Shown here piece after piece: positions 55,311 to 64,000 of a stretch of DNA of 64,000 bases. The stretch lies in NCBI GenBank assembly GCA_002682825.1, contig NOKP01000002.1, positions 3,971,378-4,035,377 on the forward strand, given 5' to 3'. Below the pieces are notes generated by a model, which saw only the letters and a list, made by a program, of their open reading frames with translations, had not been told where the DNA came from and searched no databases. The position numbers were made by a program, and so were the translations under genes. The stretch is from Neonectria sp. B-13 (Eukaryota; Ascomycota; Sordariomycetes; Hypocreales; Nectriaceae). Each line of letters begins with the position of its first letter. Position 1 is the stretch's first letter.

Positions 55311-58300
55311 GCCATTCGATCAACCGTTTTAACCACGGATCGATTCCCTTTGACAGGGGTCCACAAAGACTGAATAGGGATGCAACCATACGCATGCCGA
55401 ACGATCAGTTCAACATGAAGCATGACACATTAGCGAGACGGAGCCCTGGGGGAAGCGTCTTCAGCAAACCACGATAACCGGAGTTGAGGGGAAGGAGTAG
55501 GTCCAATACGCACCATACGCACGACACATGTCGGTCTTTTTTGTTTTACGCATAGGCGCCACGGAGTTGAATAGCATCGACAGAGGAAGCACCACGGGGA
55601 CTCATTCCACTCCCCAATATACCGTGCCGTCTTGTCATCGTTTCTTGGGTTTTCTAGATGGAGATGGGTTTTTTGTCTCCCCGGGAAATTCGGGGCGGAT
55701 ACTCGTTGGGTCAGGAAGGGACAAGGGAATAGTGATACCAATCAATCAACCTGACGGACTGCGCTCGTTCTTTGTTTCTGCCTTTTTTCTCTGATTCCGT
55801 TGCTCGTGGTTAATGACGGGAATTACTTCCCGTTGCGAATTTAGTGCTTACCAAGAGCAGTAGGCGTAGAGTTTGTAAAGGATATGACGCGAGACAGAAC
55901 CCACGGGCGTATATATATGGTTCGCACGCGAATACCAATATATTTACCTACTGCTTTGAGCCTTGGTTTGGTGACATTGCTGTGTGTTCTCCTGTGGAAA
56001 TGCCAAGTCTCGAAGTCCGTGTTTGACTCAAGTTCATCCCGGCGAGGAAACGGTTACTCAAGAAAGATCTCGGGCTCTTGTTGCTAAGGGCATGTACCGC
56101 CCACTCTTGTTTGTCTTGCCGGACCTACACCTCGTTCTTTCACCTGAGAACAGACCGGCCAAGGAGAACCCGAGAACGGGAGAGGTCCTTTGTTAAACTG
56201 CAGCACATCTTTTCGCAGTATCGTTCCAACAGACCCTAGCAAATTATCATATTTCTGTCCTCTCGGCCCGGCACTGATAGGAGAGTATTCCCGGCCTTGC
56301 ACATATCGCCATAGACCAAGACACAAATCCCAACGAAGCATCGTCCAGTGTAGCCACTCAAATACGAGACTCTGCATCCTTATTACGGAAACTAACGTGA
56401 CTTGGTACGATAAGGGGCTATTCATGGAGACACGACCGCAACAGTCAAGGGGGGAGGAGGCTGGATGGTCTCTTCAACTGATGCAGGAACTCGCTCCATC
56501 TCCGTAACGATAAAAACGGCATGTATACATTGTACCCAGTGTGGAATAGATAGCGGTTTGAATAGGCAACTAGAAATACTGGATGGTACTGAGCAGGTTG
56601 CTACAAGGCTGGACGAGTAACAATCCCCAGCAAAACATGCAACTCGCCTTGGTCCGAAAACGACAGCTCCACACAAGACCTAGCTAGCTGGTGGTGTTTG
56701 CCAGTCTTCTGTGGTGAGCAGAGCGGTTAGCCCCGTGAATCTGGATGTCAAACCTGTCACACAGACGGGAGTTGGTGTTACTCTCGACGTGGACGGGCTG
56801 GCCACCGGTCAGGGGGTTCCCGGCAGCAAGGGCACGAATGAAGTAGTCTCGGTGTCATCGACTAGGAGTTGCGAACTTGTGGTTTCCGGCAGGTGTGGTA
56901 AGTTTGCTCTCAAGAGCCGGACCGTCAGCGATGGACCGTAGTAAAATGACGGTTACACGAGCGAGCCCGGGCATTATCGCAACCGCTGTGGAAAGGTCTC
57001 ACAACGTCTGTACGAGGTTGTCGGGAATTTCTCCCCGTAGAAACGCCGGGGCTATAGTACTTGTTTACTCGGCGACTCCCTCGACTCCTTATTTGCTACT
57101 GCTGGTAGCTTGATGCTTGGTGGACGGAGGCAGTATCGAAAGGCGACCTGCGGACGTCGTACGCGTGTCCGTGCCAAAGATATCGCCGAAGCCAAGCAAC
57201 CAGCATACAGGGAATATGACAAACAACGACGTGGAAGAAAATAGGCTAGCATCGGACAGAACTCGAGTTTCTGTACTTATACTGGACAATCTCCAGATCG
57301 ACTATAATATATTTTAACCTTGTCTCCTTCCCATTCTTGGCAATAATTTATATATAAATACAGCTCTCCATAGCAATGCCCAACTGCTGCATCTGCGGCG
57401 TAACCATTCTATAACTGAAACCGAGCTACTTGGTTCGGGTCCAGCATTCCGCCACTTACATATACTTGAGCCCGGCGGTTCGGGTCATCCCGACTCTTTC
57501 TCTTCCAGAACCGGGAATCCTCGGCCTGGGCGACCTCAACTCCAGAGCCCCGGGTCCGGCGCTTTTGTATGTTGCTGCGGAGGGCCATTTCACGGAGCCG
57601 AGTGAACTGTCGCCAAACATGTGTCTCCTTACATGGATTTCGGGACAACCTACTCCGCGATTGCCCTTTCGACTTCAGAGCCACGCTGAACCGCGATCCC
57701 TCCTTTCATCGACCTCGGGACTATGACCTGGACGATTTCCCCGCGAACAAGGTGAAGAACATGCTCGGGCGGAACCTTGATGCCGTCTAAAGTCGACTTC
57801 AGAGCCAACAGCCCCGTGCCGGCCAGTATGTCTACGCCGCAGAACGCGATCCACTGAAATCGGAACCAGAATCCAGGGGCAACAAGATATATCTCAGAAT
57901 CTTACGAACGTGGAGAGGACAATGGGAGAGCATGACGAGTTTGTCTCAACACCAGGGATCGCTGCTCCACGACGCCCGATGAGACAACTGGGCTCGTGCC
58001 TGAATGTGAAAGCCATGGTCACATGCTCGACTCTTCGAACCTCGACACTGTTGGTAAAAACCCGCGTCCTGCTCCGGCGTTTGAGACACTTTTGTGTGGA
58101 TCGGGTGGAAACACTTACAGACAACCACACGGTGACCTCAACGAGCCGAGGTTTGGCGCATCTCCTGAAACCCACCGTCCGGCATCGCCTGCCACGGTGC
58201 CACTGGCCAAACGAACTCGTATACCGAGATGACAGGAACAGCGTGGCCCTGCCCAGCCGTCTTGGTTGTCCTCAATGAGGCAGTTGAGGGCCGAAAGATC

Positions 58301-61300
58301 TACAAGCTGGTGGAGTTCATCGAAGCTTCAAAGGGTTGGGCGGGTTGGAAGCGGACCAATCGCCCACCAAAGGCATGAAGGCGATGCCTACGAGGTTTCA
58401 GAAGGTGCAGAGCCGATCAACATTGTGCTCAGCTCTTGCGTCCCAAGGTCGTGGTTCGCCTTCTCAAGCCCGAGGCACTGTCCCGGATTCCTATATGTCC
58501 GTCCACACAGACGACTGTCCGTACAGACAAACTACCGCACATGTGCTCCATACTCCAATCTCAGCTGAACATGATATCATCCACCACCTTGTTGAGCTCT
58601 GCCAACAGTCCCCACGGCCTTCCATCGGCGACGATCAGCAAGCCACGCCCCTCGCACTCATCGTATCACCCAGGACTTCGCAGACCCGGCCTGCTTGACC
58701 GAACCGAGAACGGCGAAGACGGACGGAAGACCGTCGAGGCACATCAATTCGCGAAGCTCAAATGTGACTACGGGCCATCTTGCAGTAACGATCAACCTGA
58801 ACCAGCTCAGCCCACCGCCACTTCGTATTCAGGCTGGCGGTTAGGGGGCCATAGGGACACCCTCCTCATCCACGGCGTCTCTACTTGGTTGTCAAAGCAG
58901 CTCCCTACGTAATTGCTGTCAACGCTTCGGCACTACCATGTATTCATTGTATTATACCGAAAAATGCCTACTCCCGTCTGCCGCCTCTTTAATAGCACGC
59001 CTTCATCAATGCTACAACCACGGAGCACGACCAGATTGGGCATCTTTACACTCCTACCCGCGGTCCAGATCCTCCTCACGCCACCGAAGCGCTTATGAAC
59101 ATCGTACATGTAGCTTCTCTACAGGTACCCTACCGTTCAAGCGGCCACTCGCCATGCCCATGACGCCACAGACTTCGGGCGGGTGGTGGGGTGGGTTCCC
59201 ATGACAGGCAACACTGAAACGCCCATTTCTTTCTCGTGTTGCGGGCAGCGGCAGTGTAGACATTACATTGGACATGGAATACAGGCCATTATCACCCCTG
59301 ATGGTATCCTCTCACGGCGGAATGGTCGACGCATCACCGTCTTTAGATAAACAAGCCCGTCGGCAAGCCTGTCCACTTTGTCGGATAAGCAGATCACTCT
59401 CCCACAAGCGCTGAGCGGCAGTGACCTTGAAAGTGTAGAAGCAGGCGTGGTGGCAAGTGTTAATAAACCAACGAAATCTCAAAGTAAACAAATTCGCTTC
59501 TACAATAAAAAAGGGAGAGGGATTTCCCCCGCAACTTGCCGTGTCTTCGACCAGATATCGGGCTTTTGTCTTACTGAGCACCAGTAGTAGCAAACGTACA
59601 AGTCGATGAAGCTATTGGGCCCAGGACTTCTCATTACAACGATAACCAGACCAAGCATCGACAGAACTCGCAAAGTCCGCGTCGAAGGCCTCCTGTCAAG
59701 CATTAGCTGAAGTACTACTAGGTTGTCGGTCGGCATCCTACCAACCCAACAACAGCCTTGTGAGGCCGTTAGACGCTCCACAGATTCAACCTCTGCGCCC
59801 CCGACTCGAATTTCCGCATCAGCTGCACTATCAACCCAACCACCGTCCGTCCTCACACATATTATCGTCGCGTCCTGTGAATCGACCCTTTCAGATCGTC
59901 ACTCTTCCGTGTATTCCCCTCACATCGACCCGCTCTCACCATCCCATCCAAACCACGCCGATCTAGACCACCTAATAAGCGAATACGAACAACTCATCTT
60001 GCGCCCAACGGGGCGAAGTATCCCGGAAAAGGCGGCACCAAGCCACCACCAACCATTACGGCTGAAATTGCGGCTGCAATCAACAGGGGAGCGTCGGGGA
60101 CTATGACAGAATCACTCAGAGGCAAGAGGAACGTAGGAGGTTTGCGCATCCGGTCGATTATCATTAATCTCCAGGCACAGAGCTGTTTCCGACCACGAGC
60201 AGACATCAAGCCTAGCTCCCATAGTCTAGAAATCAATGCGCGCCAAACATTCTATCCTCGCGCTATCCTTGCGTTCACCTCCTTGTGCAAACGTACATGT
60301 TTCTCTTCTCGTGCCGTTGCTAAATCAAATCAAATCAAAAACATATTCCAACACGGTTCTGTCCCAATAACTTCCATTCGCTATTGCGGCCATCAAACAG
60401 AGGCGGCGCTGCGGTCCAGCCATTTCTTGTGTGCAAACATTCGTCAGTCAAAAAAGCAAAAACATAAATCAAGGCGCCAATTCAAAATGCTAGTCCCAAA
60501 AACTCCCATCAACGCCAAGCTTTTCATGGCGTTTAAAAACACAAACAACAGTCGCTATGCAGGTTTGGACACGGTGCTTCCGTCGCCGGTGGCGGAATCC
60601 GTAAAAAGGAGTGAATCTATGCCGATAATTCGTCATAACGTCGTAAAAAGGAGTGTCTATCGGGTATCATTGTCCAGAGGAGTGTGATTCCTCGGTGGTT
60701 TCGTAAGGAGCGTAAGGTATTATACAAGACATTAATTATGTCTGAGTGGTTGGTTTCGAGGTCTTCGTGAAGGAGTGTTGTAATCGTGGGTAATGAGTGT
60801 CGTGGGGTCGACAGACCAGGCTGGTCGTCGAGATCCCTGTGGTAGCGAGCGTGGAAGGAGTGTGTGATACATGGCGTCTGTGTCGATCGAAAAAGCAGCG
60901 AGCGGGGGTCGAATAAAATTCGAAAACAAATCGACAATCAAATGACTTAAACGATGGGCGGAATAATCGAAATCGAAGGGCGAGCTAGGTGGCTCGTCTT
61001 CGGGTGTTGTCAGGGCTCTGCACCAAGGGAGCCTGCGCCAGCGGAGACGCTGGGTGAGGGCCGGATGACATCGAGGCGGTGTGGCGGTGTCGGGGAAGAG
61101 TCGAGTTCGAGGGGAGCGGTGACTCGGGGAGAGGAAGCATGCCGAGCTGTTCAGGATATAGGTACGGGGAAGGGGCAGTTGTGAGCGATGCCATGTAGGA
61201 GGTGTGGTCCTCGGGAGGCGGATATGTCGGAGTGGTGTTTATCCTGGGTGGTAACGGTCAATCCCTTATTGTTCCTTGAGCGAAAGGCCGGTGATTCCCT

Positions 61301-61308
61301 CTAGATGC
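55311..61308. other. 6-kb gene-poor interval
   Basis: After the 3' UTR of the Ssh4-like gene I find only short ORFs. A stretch at ~57.4-58.9 kb has several frames with protein-like pieces (for example VLVVLNEAVEGRKIYKLVEF near 58.25-58.3 kb), broken by stops and frame changes. It may be the relic of a decayed gene. The last ~1 kb is the 3' region of the transcription-factor gene on the opposite strand. Confidence 0.45.
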
Positions 61309-63349
61309 CTAGATCCACACGGTCTGGATGGGAGTGACGAACCCGACGCCATAGTTGTGAGCTGGATCGTTGACCATGCCGGATGGCCCTCCTTGCATGC
61401 CACTCATATCGAATGATCCGTACTCCTCAGTATCGCTGTACGCAACGGAGCCTTCAAAAGTCGAAGATGCCGGGCTGTAGGCACCTGTGTACGCCGGAGA
61501 CGGAATGTTCAGGTACTGCTGGCTAGGGAAAGGTGAAGACAGAACCAGCGGGCTGACGGCAGAATGGGGCGGTCCAGACGCGTTGAGCATTGGCATCTCC
61601 TCGGTACTGTAGCTGAAAGCCGGGTTCCCATATGGCATGTACCCCTCCGTGGTGGCCGGCATCACCTCCTCAGAAACGGGGAAGTTCGGCGGGTGGAACT
61701 GGGGGAACGAGGGGGTCCTCTCCGGGTGGATCCAGCCCATGCGTGAACGGAATTCGCCAACAGTGTCAATGGGAAACTCCATGAGAGAGAGGGGGGTCTG
61801 GAGTTCGTCCTTGGCGCTGCTGGAAATGTTGATTGACATGAGTCGTCGGGCAATCTCCTCGACTGGCGAGATGGCAAGGCTACCAAAGTAAGCAGCACCA
61901 ATCTCTGGGAACAGGCGCTCCATCAGGAGAGCCACAGTGTAGAGGTGAGCAATGACAATGAGCGAGTTGGGAGAACCGTGGTAGTTCTGAAGGTACCCAA
62001 CCGGCATCCAAAAGAGCCATGTCCTCAGGGGCTGAAGGCGCTCAAACTGCTGGGCGATGGACAGCGTGGGGCTGATCTTGCGAGAGCCCCGGAGGAAGCC
62101 AATGAGGTGCTGGATCTGGGTCGTGTCTTCCTTGTGGTGCTTGAGATGAGCTTCCACCTTCTGAATCTGCTCAAGAGTTCGTTGGAAGGCATCAAGATCT
62201 TCGGGGCGAGGCTGGCTGGGACGGTGGTCTTTGCCGGGCGAGGGCGGGGCCGTCGGGAACGTGCTGCTCTCGGCGATGAAGTCTCCAAATTGAGACTCGT
62301 GCTTCCAGGGGTCCATAGCATCGATGACCTAGCTGCTAGTTAGAAAAGTGGATTCCCAAGTCGGCGTTTACAGTACGTACAGATGAGGTTCCCTGCATCA
62401 ACTGGGTCCAACTGCGCCTTGAGAGGTTGTCAGCATTTTGAAAGGGGGGTGTCAGCGTTGCGTGGGCTTACCAGTCGGTAGCTTGCCAGGAGAGGACAAG
62501 GGAAGCTGCGAGGATAGCATCAGAGGTCTCTCGAGAAAAGGAGCCAATGGCCTCCTGCAGGCCCTTAAGGGCGATGCCACGGTGCTCATAGGCCATGCTT
62601 CCGACCAAGGGGCAGTCAGTGAGAAAAGCAATGTGCATGGCCGAGAAGGCAAGCAAAGCGTGCATGACGTAAGGTGTCGTGGCTCCGATCCTGAGAAGAC
62701 TGTTGGGCCGATGTCAGCAATGTACAACAGGCACTTATTGGGGCTGTGCTGAACTAACGTGGGGATGTGGCGGGTCCACAGTGTAAAGTTATTGGCGTCA
62801 ATGGAAGCCAACTGGTAATACAGAGTAGCAACGTGATAAATCAACCGGAGGTCCTCGATCGGGTAGAGATGGGGCATGGGAGCCGGATAAAGACCCAGGC
62901 TCGGTAAAGGGAAGATGCCCGTTCTCTGCCACTCGGCGATGGCGGCTTCAACCTGAGGAGTCCACATCAAGTCGGGCTTGTCGGGGGTCGTTGAACGATC
63001 GGCATCGGGGACCTGGACGTCGTTGTACGGGCAGCGGATCTTGTGCTTGGTGCAGTTGCGGCTGTAAAGTCCTCGTCAGTAAAATAAATATAATTGTTTG
63101 TAGCGTCTCATGAAACGCACCATTGGGGAAAGTTTTCATCACATCGGATATGTCGTCGCTTGCTGCAAGCCCAGTGTTAGAAACAAGTGTCTTGCCGAAT
63201 CGGATCCAAAGCGATTATAGCATACCAGGTATCACAACCCTTGCGAGATTTGGTGTGGCTGCCGGGCTAAATTAGCAAGGTGTAGAGAGATGAAGGTATC
63301 TTGACGGAACTAACCTGCGGCGAGGAGGACCGCCACCGGGGCCAGCCAT
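61309..63349 (-). CDS. Zn(II)2Cys6 transcription factor, Upc2-like
   Basis: There are seven exons: 63315-63349, 63226-63258, 63121-63162, 62759-63061, 62472-62699, 62381-62417 and 61309-62328, giving 565 aa. Six introns are 52-63 nt. The binuclear zinc cluster (residues ~19-46) fits CX2CX6CX6CX2CX6C exactly: CDTCKRRHIRC, then DENFPQCRNC and TKHKIRC. It is assembled across three short exons of 33, 42 and 303 nt, and two introns split Cys codons. The rest has the all-helical Fungal_trans_2-type layout (LRLIYHVATLYYQLAS, then MHALLAFSAMHIAFL, then EHRGIALKGLQEAI). This resembles sterol regulators of the Upc2/Ecm22 type and many uncharacterised relatives. The exon 5 acceptor is ambiguous: two sites 9 nt apart keep the frame. 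I prefer the upstream one. The target genes are unknown. Confidence 0.88.
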
Positions 63350-64000
63350 TGTATCTGATGTTGATGGAAGAAAGTGTAGCGAGGGACCTGATAAAGCGTT
63401 GTGAGTCCTATGCCATCAACTGGGAACGAGGGTCACCAAAGACATACGTGAAGTTGTCCACAGAGATGAGCTTGCGGACTTGAAGCGAGCGTGAGGTGGG
63501 TGGGAGAGCGAGTGTTGAAGTAGTAGAACTTGTTCTGGATGGACTGAGTTGTTTGAACAATATCAGGGATTGCCAGAGAAGCTTGAAGCTAGGCTCGGGA
63601 CTCTCGGGAGGCGACGGGGCTGCGCGGATTGACGGGCGGGCAACGTTGCAAGCGGGAAACAGCCACCGGAGACGAGCAATGCCACGATGCAGAGATGATT
63701 CTGAATATCTAGCGGGAGCGAGTGGAGAGTGGCGGGGGAGCTCTACGATGGTGGTGTCTCTCGGGATAATTGTCGATAGTTCTCGATACAGGATCTTGAT
63801 CGATGGATGGTTAGTCCTTTTTTCCTGTTTGAGTCTTATCCTTCTTTCTTCTTCCCCAGTGTGGTAGCGATCGAATTTGTTGGTTTGGTCTGATTTTCTT
63901 ATTCCTCTTCAAGTAAACTTGAGGGAGGGTTTCAAGGAAGCGAGCGTGGATGTGCAGATGACGAGATATCAACTAGACACGGAGTCGAGACATGGGCATC
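63350..64000. promoter_or_regulatory. upstream region of the Zn2Cys6 factor gene
   Basis: About 650 bases with no supported gene. It is presumably the promoter and leader of the minus-strand transcription factor. Confidence 0.5.

Noticed and set aside
62691..62699. Downstream acceptor for exon 5 of the Zn2Cys6 gene
   Set aside because: In frame and possible, but it lies farther from the CTGAC branch site and removes TLLR-like residues that fit the family pattern better; kept only as an alternative isoform.

Overview
The window looks like nuclear DNA of a filamentous ascomycete (Pezizomycotina, most likely a sordariomycete). The protein-coding genes carry short introns of about 48-107 nt with GTANGT-type donors, CTAAC/CTGAC-like branch points and YAG acceptors. 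The gene set includes fungus-specific families: a DCR2-type phosphatase, a Zn(II)2Cys6 regulator with an Upc2-like tail, an Ssh4-like SPRY adaptor and a STAND/NLR protein. Intergenic spaces are long, so only eleven protein genes that I can defend, one decayed gene and one tRNA fill 64 kb.

Layout. 1-1065: the N-terminal part of a Ser/Pro-rich protein on the minus strand, running off the left edge. 1.1-7.5 kb: no convincing gene. 7.57-8.46 kb (-): a SAP-domain Tho1/CIP29-like RNA-export protein. 10.83-12.71 kb (+): a DCR2-type calcineurin-fold phosphatase with four exons. 13.47-17.08 kb (-): a five-exon fungal NLR with an alpha/beta-hydrolase effector domain, an NB-ARC domain and TPRs. 17.95-18.84 kb (-): a 294-residue protein whose layout resembles fungal gasdermin-like pore formers. 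20.24-26.09 kb (-): an unspliced 1949-residue protein with a RhoGEF (DH) domain. 28.71-29.45 kb (-): an acidic protein I do not recognise. 34.35-35.41 kb (+): a membrane-anchored endonuclease/exonuclease/phosphatase-family enzyme. 35.4-42.9 kb: a 7.5-kb stretch without a gene I can support, apart from one weak small ORF. 42.92-44.75 kb (+): a low-complexity basic protein. 46.45-46.53 kb (-): an intron-containing tRNA-Gly(GCC). 46.9-48.3 kb (+): a decayed gene with two in-frame stops. 49.44-50.67 kb (+): a single-pass membrane protein. 53.61-55.31 kb (+): the Ssh4/Ear1-like ubiquitin-ligase adaptor. 61.31-63.35 kb (-): the seven-exon Zn2Cys6 transcription factor.

The most interesting part is 13.4-18.9 kb, where an NLR-type sensor with an apparently intact hydrolase triad lies next to, and on the same strand as, a gasdermin-like gene. 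Fungal gasdermins are known partners of NLR or protease genes in regulated cell death and allorecognition. Here the neighbouring NLR carries a lipase-like hydrolase instead of a protease, which would be an unusual pairing. The gasdermin assignment rests on my reading of the sequence layout and has not been tested by a profile search. All exon structures were built by hand from splice consensus and frame continuity.
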